Part shown: in pieces, positions 34,734-46,900 of the stretch
Layout: every line of letters starts with the position of its first letter
Numbering within the stretch: the stretch's first letter is position 1
Assembly (NCBI GenBank): GCA_026545765.1
Contig: CM048843.1
Coordinates: 91,451,050-91,515,049, forward strand
Origin: Plantago major
Lineage: Eukaryota > Streptophyta > Magnoliopsida > Lamiales > Plantaginaceae
Length of the DNA stretch: 64,000 nucleotides
Direction of reading: 5' to 3'
Made by a program: the position numbers and the translations under genes
Notes under the pieces: generated by a model
Seen by the model: only the letters and a program-made list of their open reading frames with translations
Database searches by the model: none
Told to the model about the DNA's origin: nothing

Positions 34734-37700
34734 TCAACGTCTAGTCCTTGGTTTACAGCGGAATTCTGCTAATAAAGCGATGTGATCTGAAGACCATTCT
34801 GGGGAAGGAAGACCAGTGTCTTTCCGCAAGCTTTCCTCATCCAAGAGCTCCAATAGGGACTCCACAGTTAAGGAGTCGGCTACAGTGATAAAATGACAAA
34901 ATCAAAACCACAAAGTAAATATAACCAGTTACCAAGACACCTATCAATTTATGTGTTGCAAATGAAAGCAAGTGAAAAATTATCAGTAGCAGCTGACACA
35001 ATTTTGTTATACCTGAATAGAATATGTAGTCATTGGTGCCAATAAAATCTCGAGTGCAGTTAGTAAATCTGGGTTCATGTGTAGCTGGGTCAATTTTCCT
35101 TCGCTGCTCTAGGCCAAGACCAAGCCCAACTCGAGCTAACGACGAGTATGCACTCACCTGGGAGTAATTTCACAAGTTAATAGGGTTGTATAACCCCACA
35201 CAAATTTCAGCCAAACATATATACATCAGGTAAGATTATACCAATGGTAGCTGATGATTTAATTTGCTGGGTGGGTGCAGAATTCCGAGAGGGTCTACAG
35301 CTAAATCTGGATGACTTTGATCAACTTTCCCCATAGCAAGAAGGCAATGAGGAGCACTGCAATAGAAAACAGGGAAGTTGATGAAATATAGCGATCCGGA
35401 ACTAAAAATATATCTCAGATGTATGCCAATATTTAGTGCAAGAATAACCAAAGCACCTTCCAGGAACCGAGTTGAAATCCCCGCATACCAACATTGGAAT
35501 GTCTGCACTCGAGGCGATTTTTTCCAGGCCTTTTACCAATGTGTGGACCTGAAGAATAAATAAATTTAGAAAAATGAAAGGATCATCAGAGAAATTCATT
35601 GGAAGAAAGATCACAGGAGAGGATGTCTGGAATACAAACCTGCCAGAGCTTGACATCCTTCAATTCTTGATGAACATTTATGTGTGTGTTTGCCTGTGTT
35701 TCAAAAATAAAATACAATTTAATTATGTGGTTTTTCATTACCTACCAAACCAGTTACACAAATTCAATAAAAGTAAATAAACAAAGCTGAGATACAAAAG
35801 AAGAAACAATATCAAAGAGATCATATTTCATATCTTCTTTTAATAAAATAGACAACTATTCATCAAGGAGAAGAAATTCCACAGCCTTTTGCAGATAATG
35901 AAAAATCACCGTAAAATATATCTTACCACACAAACAAGTTGGCGCTTCGCGGGATTATCAATGCTCTGGTTATTGAACTTGGCTTCCAAAACTACAATAA
36001 GCGCTATATTGTCCTGTGTTGGAGTAAAGTTATGAATTAACAAACCATTATGTGATTATAATTGCAGAAGGGAATACAAAACTTCTTTTTTTGAGAGGAG
36101 AACAATATCATTAACGAAACTAATACCTTGATTAATCTGTTTAAAGCATTTTTCTTCTGAGCGCTGGGAAGTAAAGCATCAGTTAGTGACTGTGCAGCCT
36201 TGTTGAACTCAACCTGCATTTAAGAACGTCTGTAAATAAAACCGTGACAAGGGGAGCTCGAACATGTTACAATATGGCAGCTCTTACCTCATACTTCTTG
36301 ACATGTGCGAATCTATCACGACGGAAAAAAGTCGCACACCCATCAATATTCGCAATGCTCCCACCTCCGAAAACCTGCATATATAATGACCTCATGCATC
36401 AATAAAGAATGGTTAGATAGCTTATAATCCAAAGGCGCTTTTTACCAACCTCTGCTGTTTTCTTTTTGAAAAGGGCTTGATAGCCATGCTTATCCAGTTC
36501 AGGGGCAAAAAATTCCTCAAAATGATCGCTTTGAACCTGACAGAAGAGATGGAGATGAACAAAGGAAGTCTCGTCGTCAGATGGGAAAGCATTTTAGGCC
36601 TAACGAACACAAGGAAAAAACAAAATGACATTCTTTATGTACCTCTTGGAGACAAATTATGTCAGCCCGGTAGCCAACTATTTCCCTTAGCAAATTTTGT
36701 CTGCGATAAGCCCAAGACAGGGCCCAAGAGGGACAATAGCTGTATAGTTCACTCATGCTATATGCATCACATAGTATATTGTAAGATAGCACAGTAAATG
36801 TCCCAGCAGATGAAATTCGGCCATCTGGGAGCCCAGTAACATCAACTCCATTCACAGAAATCAACCGTCTCGGACTTGGTGATGGAGCAGGAATCACACG
36901 AGAAGTAGATAAGGTGTTGGGAGATCCCACGGCCGAATTTGTTTCAGCGTCGACAACTACACACTCAAATTTAAGGACATGACCAATGTCATCTATTGAT
37001 GGCGTGTATGTTTTTGAACGCCCAACCTCGAACCAAGTTTCACCACCGTTCCTCTGAACAACTGCAGCAGGATACAAGGCAGTGTTTCCATTAGACAAGC
37101 TGGAGTTTGACTGAGATGTAGTCATGCTGCCCATGCTAGAAGTTGTACTGCCAGTACTGCTAAACCGCCCAAAAACTTCTTCTTCCTCGTCGCCATTTTC
37201 ATTGAGAGCACTAGCAGCACGCTCATGTAGAACTCGATGATGTTGCCAGGCATCTGAAAAGCACTTTGGAGAACAATGGTAACTCTTGGCAACAGGCACT
37301 TTCGACTTGACACACCCCAGGCACTGTAATGTCGCTTGTTCAGTTGGATGAACGCTACAGGTTGCAACTTTCTTATCACTTTGAATGCGATACCTTCATG
37401 AAAGAAAAAAAAATCAGAAACAAGAATAGCAATGCAGCATTGATGACATGCAATTCTAATTTTATGCCTCCAGAGTTCAATGGCACCTGAATTCACTTTA
37501 ACTTTAACTCTAATCTACAAAATTAATCTATCCTCATATCTCTTGAGTAATTACTGGTGTGGATAGACACGATCGCTGAATACTGAAGGCATCAGCTCAA
37601 ACGTGAAATAACAATGTGATGCCAAGCATCTTTGAAGAAATTTAAAAAAAAAAAGAAAAAAAATATTTGCAGCCGAGAATAACGACAGATTTGTTTTTTG

Positions 37701-39320
37701 TAAATCCTTAACACATCAATTTGTCATACCAATATTTTCAAATCGTAGCAGAGTCAAAGTAACTATCTACGGAAAGATTTCAGTAAAATCATGAAGCTTA
37801 AGGTGCGTAATGTAACTTTGAGATTTCCCTAAAAGCAAAGTAACAGGACTTATATCTATGGAAAGTCAAGACGTAATTAAAGCATAGGTTAAGTTGGGAA
37901 AGGTATCCCTAAAAGCAAAAGTAGGACTCATTTCCTCAAGAAAGATTGTTTACTCAATAACATACATCAAGTTTAAGTTTGTAAAAGTAACTTTGAGATT
38001 TCCCAGAAAGCAAAGGTAGAAAGACTCATTTCCAAAGAAAGGCCAAGATGTAATTAAAGCATGCGTTACTTTTGCAGACTATATATAAATTTAAGTTAGG
38101 TTCCATTAATTCCTCAAAAAAAAAAAAAAAGCATTATCATGACATACTAATATGTGCAGAAATCGGTGGCAAAACACGTGTCACAAAGTCTGACAGGCTC
38201 ATGGAAATGTAGTAACCTTCTCTCTATGACTATAGTTTACTCAAGAAGCATAGAATTGGCAAACCGACAGACACTGTTAGCCTTGTATCCACTATTAAAT
38301 CTGTTAGCCAATGGCAAAGCTCAAGACGTAGTTGTGAAAGAATGATTTTCTTAAAAAAGGTATAATTGAAGTACAACAAAGGTCATAAATCAGTATCACG
38401 GCACGTGGCACAGCCCAGCTCAGTCACTTAATTACGTACGATAAATTATTACGTAACTTGATTAAACTAGCTACCATGAACAGCTATTTATGTCCAAAAG
38501 TAGTTAAGCACAATAGTAAAGCCATTAGACAAAGGTAGACATTACACGGACAAGAAAATTAAAAAAGCGACAAACCGCACTGAAAGCAACCAGAAACCGA
38601 CAAGAACATCACAAGTTCCCAACTAATTTGTAAGAGCAAAAAGGTATCAAAACCATGCAGAAAGAATTGTAAGAAGAATAAGGAAACCGATATACCCTGC
38701 AACCATGACGATCATTCATAGTCGCTAGTAGATGCAATAATGCCACGAAAACACTTTTAACGTGACATAGCATAACCTCTTTCCACTTATTCCTAGACAA
38801 CTGGAGATAAAACATACCTCTGCATGGATCTTCTCCGATTCATACCCATCCCTTGACGTAAACCATATGTTAATAAATCAATGAGGCAACACACACATAC
38901 AAAGAAGAAACCAAACCAAGTTCCCATATACCATTCTTCAACTTAAACATTGAGAATCAATCAATTTCATATGAAAACAGTTAATAACATAACTAAACCA
39001 ATGGACTGTCTATTGATAAAACCAAAACAAGTTTCTATACACCATTCCTCAACTTATACATTGAGAATCCAGACAATTTCACAAGAAATCAGCTTATAAC
39101 ATAAAGTAAACAAGGAAATTAAGCCAATTAAGTACTGATTGATAAGATAGAAAAAAGCTCACCATCTATATCTCAAGTAATATCCATCAATGGGGTTGAA
39201 TTCAGTAACATCATCAGTGAAAACGGTTTTATCTGGACGCTTCAACAGCACATAAGGCGTCAACTCACACCCTACGATCGGGATATCCGACGGGAGATGC
39301 ACTCGAAGCACACTTAGCAT
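34734..39320 (-). CDS. CCR4: CCR4 poly(A)-specific deadenylase (carbon catabolite repressor 4 homolog)
   Basis: Catalytic EEP-family 3-prime exonuclease of the CCR4-NOT complex, shortening mRNA poly(A) tails in the cytoplasm and P-bodies. Eleven exons on the minus strand close in frame: 39320-39163, 37393-36643, 36536-36450, 36374-36288, 36213-36127, 36013-35927, 35693-35640, 35548-35457, 35356-35242, 35157-35013 and 34879-34734 (1809 nt, 602 aa, as in Arabidopsis CCR4a). The N terminus MLSVLRVHLPSDIPIVG is family-typical. Plant CCR4 lacks the yeast LRR and instead has a MYND-like zinc-finger region, here Cys65, Cys77, Cys80, Cys93, Cys97 and His104/105, which is thought to bind CAF1. The EEP domain runs from about 245 with VLSYNIL, the metal ligand Glu in CLQEV (302-304), GDFNS (460-464) and SSDH (about 583-586). 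Exons 3 to 6 are each exactly 87 nt. Intron 1 is 1.8 kb. Confidence 0.96.
37812..38062. repeat. Direct repeat inside CCR4 intron 1
   Basis: About 75 bases beginning GTAACTTTGAGATTTCCC and ending TAATTAAAGCAT occur at about 37812-37886 and again at about 37987-38062 with small differences. This is a local duplication in the intron. Confidence 0.55.
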
Positions 39321-40871
39321 TCTTTCAGAGCAGCTAAAATCAAGGAAAAAATGGAAGAATCTATGTGGCCGCTTTGTGGCTGATCCGCCATCACCTGTTC
39401 ACAGCGGAAAAATCCAGTCTTGCGTCTGATTGAACCTTAATTGAACAGATTGAGAGTGAATTTCATAGAAATAAACAGTAAAAAAATGAAAAGATCTTTC
39501 GATTGATTGATTTTCAATCTGAATGGTGAAAAGGCTTGTTTTGAGAGTGAATAGGTTCTTAGTTTGGAGAGTGAGTTAATTGAGTTTGGATAGAGGTCTG
39601 TAGAGAGATAAAGTAGATGATGGATTTGAGGGTTAGGGTTTTACAGAAGAGGAGAAGAGAAGTGAAGGAAGGAGGAGAAGGAGAAATGGTGACCAGATTG
39701 AAATTTGGAGGACTTCACCCAGTCCAATTCTACTGACCTGAGCTGGCTCACCACTCATATCACGTAGCTGTGTCTAAAAATTGGTTAGACCGGTAACAGT
39801 CCGGTTTATATTCCGGTTCAAAATACTTCCTTTTTCCCCTCTATTATCAAGACGTTAGACTCTCTTCTCTTCAACTTAAAACTCATTCGATTCGATTCGT
39901 TAGTTCCGTTCCATTCAGTTCGATTCGATTCTTGGTTATATTTTATCTACAATTGATTCGATTCGGTAAAGGTAGTACAACTTGAACTATTAACCCAGGG
40001 CATACACACGATCTGTCACCAAATTTCTCAAAATTGGATCTGCTGGAATTCCAATTCATCAATAAGAAGCTTGTCTGCTTCTTCAAATTCACATACGACT
40101 TCTATCCTTGGGTACCTCCTTTCCCGAGCCTCCTCCAAACCCAATTTTAGTGTCATGGGCTCAACCGATGTTACCGATACCGTCGAGATCAGAGCATAGA
40201 AACCGAAACCCAGTTGCCTCTTTCATCTCGCAATACATTATATTTTAGTCATAGCATTTTCTACAAGTTTGATCCGGTTCATGGGTTTAGATTGTAATCT
40301 TTTATTCAAGATTGAGAACCCGACTTTCAACCACAATACATGACTTTTAGCATCTGATTTTGAAAGCTACAAGAGCTTGAGCAGGGCAACCGTCGTGAGA
40401 GTTAAATAGTTTGTTATGCGAATTAACTATAGACGTGTGTTTGTGCACTTGTGTGACTAATTTTGATTTTTGTGTGTTACTTCTACACTTCATTGAGATA
40501 TCATACCATAAATACAACATTATGTATAAACGAGAAATCACACCAAGCTAGCATCAAACAGACCTAAAAGAGAAGTTTGGCAAGCGATCTACATCAATCC
40601 GTATTTAGACTAAAACATAAGATGTCATGGAAGTACAATAAACCACAAAATATGAAAAGGTACTTTTCTAAGCAATCATCAAGGTTCTAATATAGCTTGC
40701 AGTCAGCACAAAGAGTGCATAAATAAGGACACTAGGCCAGAATTGGTCTAAATATTCAATGTTGAATCTATCATGGTCCATCACATAAACGAATAGAACA
40801 ATAGAACATGTCCAATGCAACAAAATGTAACAAGGACAAGGGACACAAAAATAAAATATTGAGATCGAATC
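39321..40871 (-). promoter_or_regulatory. CCR4 leader/promoter and gap to eL21
   Basis: On the minus strand, 39321-39740 is a pyrimidine-rich leader region. It includes a telo-box (AAACCCTAA on the minus strand, 39633-39641), typical of genes of the translation and RNA-metabolism programme. The remainder to 40871 includes the 3-prime flank of eL21. A short run of ATTCGATTCG-type repeats lies at about 39886-39965. Nothing else is recognised. Confidence 0.45.
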
Positions 40872-42135
40872 CTAATATCCTCCCTTGAGATCATTGACAA
40901 CATCATACGGGATAGGAGTGACAGTTTCCAGAGTGGTGCCTTCTACCATGAAACCAGGCTTGGGTCCCTTTGGCTGCCTCTTGGTGCTAATGATCTTACC
41001 ATGTGCCTTGGCCTCGGCCTTCAATTTGTCGTTCTCCTTAATCCTGAGCATAACTTCTTCATGGCACCTTGAGGGCTGCACGTGCTCAACACGAACATGG
41101 ATTCTCTTCTTGATGATTCTGTTCCCAACCTAAACCACAAGAATGCAATATTACACTTGTGTCAGATCACAGCCAAGTAATACCAGAAACCAAAGGCATA
41201 GCTACAAGTAATGAAATAACTCTGCAGTGCAGTTCATGAACAAACACAAGTACAATTACGAACTCAGTTCAACAACTTGGAAGAAAAACTATATCCATTA
41301 ACCACCAAAGGGTACAGAAATTGCCAAAGACTTGGAAACAATGGTATACATACTCGGTTTACAGAATGATAGCTCGCGAAATTCACTCCACTATACATAA
41401 TACATAGAGCATAAGTTGACACAGTTTGTCGATTACAATCATGTAGAGTAATACAAAAAAGTTATAGCGAAATCGACTAGATCCACCAGCAATGTACAGA
41501 TTCTTATAGGAAGACGATGCCTAATCTATCTTGTTAGATAACTAAATATAAGTATATTAGTTTGACACCTCTTTTTAAGTTGTAGTGCCATCTCATCTCA
41601 TTACATCAAAGGTCTGAAATCAATCCACTTACATCAAACTGTGGAACATATCAAATTAAATAGATGATGACAGATATCTATGCGCTAAATTCATTGATAA
41701 TGGATCTATCTCATATGAGCTTAGTCCAGCTTTTAGGTCACTAAATTCATGAGTAACAAGTGATCTTCCGAGTCCAGTTCAAAAATCCAATGAACACGAA
41801 CATAAAAAGAGAATGAATTGAACAAGCAAATGCACTAGTGATGAACAGCAAAGTGAAGAAATGAATTATATTATACTATACAGTAGAATAGTGAATACCT
41901 GCTTGTTGACCTCAACACCAACAGCACGCTTGGTGACATTCCAGACGCGACCAGTGCGACCATGGTAGAACTTGTGAGGCATACCCTTGTGGATGGAGCC
42001 ATTGACCTTGACATCGACATAGTCACCGGTCTTGTAGAGACGGAGATAGGTCGACAGGTGAGTCGGACCCTTCTTCCTGAACGGACGGGCGAACAGATCC
42101 CGAGTTCTTGCTCTTACTCCGTGTCCCGCCGGCAT
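40872..42135 (-). CDS. RPL21: 60S ribosomal protein L21 (eL21)
   Basis: Component of the cytosolic large ribosomal subunit. Two exons on the minus strand, 42135-41899 (79 codons) and 41129-40872 (85 codons plus stop), join at phase 0 to give 164 aa, exactly the conserved length. Diagnostic stretches include [19 protein letters not shown] at the N terminus, the KOW-like region with [19 protein letters not shown], then [13 protein letters not shown], and near the C terminus the basic [11 protein letters not shown] motif. The intron is 769 nt and follows NKQ, where plant eL21 genes are commonly split. The upstream sequence has a telo-box and a TATA-like stretch, as expected for a ribosomal protein gene. 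No broken residues are seen. Confidence 0.97.
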
Positions 42136-42167
42136 CTTCTTCTTTTTCTTTACTCAACACAACAAAC

Positions 42168-42216
42168 ACCTACTCTAGGGTTTTCTTTTCACTCTGTATA
42201 CTATATAATATAATAT
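42168..42216 (-). promoter_or_regulatory. eL21 core promoter: telo-box and TATA-like stretch
   Basis: On the minus strand AAACCCTAGA lies about 40 bases upstream of the ATG (plus strand CTAGGGTTTTC, about 42175-42185), and ATTATATTATATAG lies about 70 bases upstream (about 42201-42214). Telo-boxes co-ordinate plant ribosomal protein genes. Confidence 0.55.
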
Positions 42217-43954
42217 GTGGGTGTGGATGATGATGATGGTATTAGGTTTCTAGTACTGGGCTTCACTCCAATCCAATTTATGGATGGGCCTGTGGCCTTC
42301 TTTTGTACATGTCACTCCTCATCATGGACTGGACCTATCCACATTATTCTCACGGGAAAAATGCTCTATGCGGTGGATCGGACTAAATCAATTGGGAAAC
42401 AATGCAGGTCGGTACCTTTTTGAAATTTAACAATACTAGTTTATGACCCGTCAAGTTTCGACGGGAATGGAGACAATACATACAAAATAAGACAATGCAA
42501 CGCGGACAATATTTTTAAGTTGTGTGTTGGCAAGTTTTGGAAACCTGGTCGAGTTCAGAACTTAGTCGAAGTGCTACTTTATTAGGACACATTTACGGCC
42601 CGTTAAAAGGCGATCGGGCCTAATCCATAAGAATATCAAGTTCGTTCCAACAACTCGACTAGTTTGCTAGTTAAGATAGTCCGGGTATGCTTGACCATGG
42701 GCCCATGGCATGTCAACTTGACTATGAGATTCGATGGAGGAAGACCAGCTATAGAGATAGGCTACCATCCTTGGTCCAGCCTTTCGTATGTGTTCTAGCT
42801 AGTTTGAAAGGACCTTCTCTCCTCATCACAATTGAGCGACGAAGGAATCAATCCCTCTTATAGAGTCCAACTCAACCCAATGTCCACCTATTTTGATCGG
42901 ACCTCGACCAACAAAGGAGACCAGGTGGATCCAGAGTCAAACTTTCCTACAAAGTCTTAACCCAAGGTCCATCTCTTCCACTCGAACCATGGCCAACAAA
43001 GCAGTGCAGCTCGATTCGAGGTCAATCTATCCTCCCCAGACCTTGACCACAACCAAGGAGTCAATCCCTCCCTATAATTCAAATGGAACTAAGGCCCATC
43101 CTTCCTCCATGCACTTTGACCAGCTATAGGAAATTGAGACTAGCATGGAAGTGGAGACCAACACTCTCCTAAAATTTTGGAGGTCAGTTAGTCCAATGGA
43201 CACGATATAAGCCTCTTGGGACACGATCTAACTCTTATAGTCACCTTGCATCGACCTATGGCTGACCTTCCATCGACCTTTGACTCACCTTTCATCAACT
43301 TCCGACTCATCTACCATCAACTTTTGTAAATCTTCCGACTACGATGAGCGAGCATACTCTCAAGCCATATTGTGTTGTCTCGATTCTTAAAAGAAATCAT
43401 TCCTTCTGAAACGTTTAATTCGTAGAAAATAGTTGATGGCATTTATACTCACGTGTCAAATTATTACCGGGCGGTTGTGAGTTAGTATTACAGTTAAGTT
43501 ACCTCGTACCTAAGATTCAATATGAAAAAATTAATGATACAAGACAAATATATCTTGCACAAGATTGACCGACCTATTAAATTTTAGTATAGGTTACTCC
43601 TTCGGTCTTATTAGTGATGATAAGTCCCGATACACAGGCTATGTTCGACTTCATGATGATCACTTAAAACTAATTCGAGCTTGATCACAATTAAGCTCGA
43701 TCCAGAGTTTGACCAAGTTATCTCGAGTTGCTCGGGACAACTCGATTCGTTTACTCCACTAGGTGGGCGGGTGGTCTGGTCCGGGTATGAGAATTTGACA
43801 TTACATACAAAAACTCCTTTCCTTCCTTATACGGGTACCGTACAAACTGCAGTGTAATAGGAATTTCAGTGTCAGCAATTTGGAGGAAGAAGAAGAAGAG
43901 ATAGAAAATTTTGAATTATTGCTATTATTATCATCTATCTATCGCCATAAAAAA
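42217..43954. other. Divergent intergenic region, eL21 to HugZ-like gene
   Basis: About 1.7 kb without a recognisable gene. The middle (about 42430-43340) has an unusual wording rich in TCGACC, TTGACC and CCAACAAAG phrases and probably derives from an old transposon I cannot name. The last 150 bases before 43955 should include the promoter and leader of the HugZ-like gene. Confidence 0.35.
43243..43330. repeat. 22-bp minisatellite, four imperfect copies
   Basis: Units start at 43243, 43265, 43287 and 43309. The common form is ACCTTCCATCGACCTTTGACTC, with several substitutions per unit. Confidence 0.6.
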
Positions 43955-46900
43955 ATGAAGAGTGTTCTTCATCATCATCATCACGTTGTTGGGTTAGGTA
44001 GGAGATTACCATCAGCAACAAGAAGAAGAGCTGCTAGTTCACGTCTCCTTGACACACTAATAATCCCATTCCCAAATTATGCTACTGCTACGTCTTCTCT
44101 TCCAGTTATACGACGTCGCACTATTCAATCCATGGCTGCCACTCAGCAGGTACCTATATAAATTCTTCATTAACAATCCTATCCTATTCAATTCTATTCT
44201 ATTCCAATTCATCGTCATTTCCTTGTTATCAATTGAGCTATCATCATCGCTCCTATTCTATTGATTCATCAATTGACTTGTCACTACTTACTAGCAAGTA
44301 TCCCTATTTTGAATTTAACTCCAACGAATTCATCATCGTTGTAACGTTATGCTGCTGCTGCTGTTATTCTGATTTCTGATCATCAGGAACCATCCACTAA
44401 TTCGTCCGATGCTGCTGCTAGTGCTTTTCAGCTCATCCAGTCCCATCAGGTACCTAAATTTGCTTCTTTAACTATTCTACCTATCTATCCTTGTTCCTAA
44501 TTAGTTACTCAAATCGATCGCTACCTGTTTTATCAAATAAATCATTTGTTTGTTGATCAATTACTGATAGAAACTGTGTATGATGCTGCAGGAAAAAGCT
44601 GCTAGGTTGCCACCCATTCAGGAGGTTAAGACTTTCCTCCATCACGCCACCCGTGGAATCCTCTCAACCTTCTCCCAGGTTAGTTAGTAGTACCTTCCAA
44701 TTCAATCTTATTTTTATTAATTATTGCTCCGTTCCATTCTATCTCACTACACACATACAAGTCTAGCTGCTCTACTATTCTCAATTCCTTCACTTAACTG
44801 GACAATGTATACTACTTCGTGTGTATGTATTTATGTAGTAGTAATAATTTGATCCAGAAACATCAAGGATATCCCTCAGCTTCCATGGTCGACTTCGCTT
44901 CTGATGCCTATGGTTCTCCGATATTAGCTCTTAGCGACTTGGCTGTTCATTCAAAGGTATGTACTGTATTGCATGCTCACTCACTACATATCATCACCGT
45001 TCTCTCAGAGTCTCTGATATGCTACTGTTATGTTATTCTCTCCAAGTCATGAATCATCACTACCTAGCCAACTAAATCGTTACTGGTTCAGATTGGGTTA
45101 CCAGTTGCCACGTGGTTTTATAGGGCCTTACCTTACTAATGCTGCACATTTCATATCAATACCCCTAGCTGGCAATTCTAGTAAGGATACTCAATAAATT
45201 CGAATTTGGATGATTTATTCTAATACTTTATTTAGTAATTTAGGGCCAAATTTTCTGTTCATCTTAATTAAAAAAACTCATATATTAATAATTCACAGTA
45301 ATAGGCTTAGACACAAAGTGTCCTGGAATTCAAAATTTTGAGTTTTCAATATACCTCTGAACTTAATCTGTGGTCATTTCTGCAGGACCTTTTAGCTAAC
45401 TCGAAATGCTCACTGCTTGTAGCAAAAGATCCTGAGGACAGGACTGACCTAGTTATAACAGTCCATGGTGATGCCTTACCAGTAAGCACTCTTTTCTCCC
45501 CTTCATCTTCTTTTCATCAACAATATATGCAAATTGCTGCCAGGTTTATTTACCTGGAAATTATTTGATTGTGTAGGTCACAGGGAGTGATAGAGAAGCA
45601 GTTCGTACTGCTTATTTGACTAGACATCCTGATGCATTCTGGGTAACTTGTGGTTTCCATTCTTGATTGCATTATTTCAGCATTGCAAAGTCTACGCGCA
45701 ATTATATATTTGTGCTCAAGTGTTTGATTACGTACTATGAAGGTCGACTTTGGCGACTTCAAATTTCTGAGGATTGAACCTAAAGTTGTCAGATATGTAT
45801 CAGGCGTTGCAACAGCTTTATTAGGATCAGGAGGTTTTTGTCTTAAACTGTTTCTTTCTTGTAGCTTCTTATTTACTTCATGCATGCTCCTTTCTCCTAG
45901 TAGCTTAAGTTTTGCTTAAAAAATCTGAGTTCTTTGTTTATATGTATACACACTGGATAACTTTATTAGTATGTCCTGGCTGTTCCTGTTCTGTTGCTCA
46001 TTGTTCCATTATTTGGCAAATGCTTTCAGAATTCAGGAGCGAGGAGTTCAGAGAGGCAAAAGTGGATCCTATATATCAATTTTCGAAGCCTATAATAGTA
46101 TGCGCCTTGGTTCTCATTTTTGTTTTTGTTGGTCTTGGGTTTTCTGCTATTAGTTACACTAACTGCTAGCTTCTAATTTGTTCCAGTCCCACATGAACAA
46201 GGACCATGGAGATGATACAAAGTTGATTGTCCAGCACTCTGTCTCTGTTCCGGTAACATTAGAAACCATATACTCTAGTAGATGCAATGCCGTACATTTC
46301 CCAGTTTAATACAATAAAGCTTGGAGCATGAACTTTTTGCATCACGTACACATTTTGGATTTCCACAGGCTTATAAAGAGCTTAAGAAATCTAAATAAGC
46401 ATTGTCCAAGTGTCATGGTATCATAGATTCAGAATTACATCATTATAATGCAACATTATAACATCAAAGCTTCCTGAAAATGGAGACAGTGTCAACCATA
46501 GCTTGTGAGACAAGTACTGGGAAATCAATTGCCAAGTCCAGAACAAAAGCACCAGCTTTAGATGCCACATGCACACTCTAGAAAACAGCCATAAGGCTGC
46601 ACGAGTCATACCTGACTAACCTGAGCAGTTGTGCGGGGTATGGACCAGATGATATACTCGTCAAGAGCATTTGTGACCATGCACCCATTCTAATAACTAC
46701 GCCCCTACCTGTAAACCTCTACGGTCGGTTCCACGTACTTCAATCAAGCCACGGTACTCTTGAATTTCAAAACCAGCAAATTTACCTGTAAGCCACTTCT
46801 CAATAGCACTAGAGTTGACGGTTAGAACCACCTGTATATGATTTAATTCTTTAAATAAGACCATTAAAGTTTGAAGGTGAAAGTTTCTCTATTACAGCCA

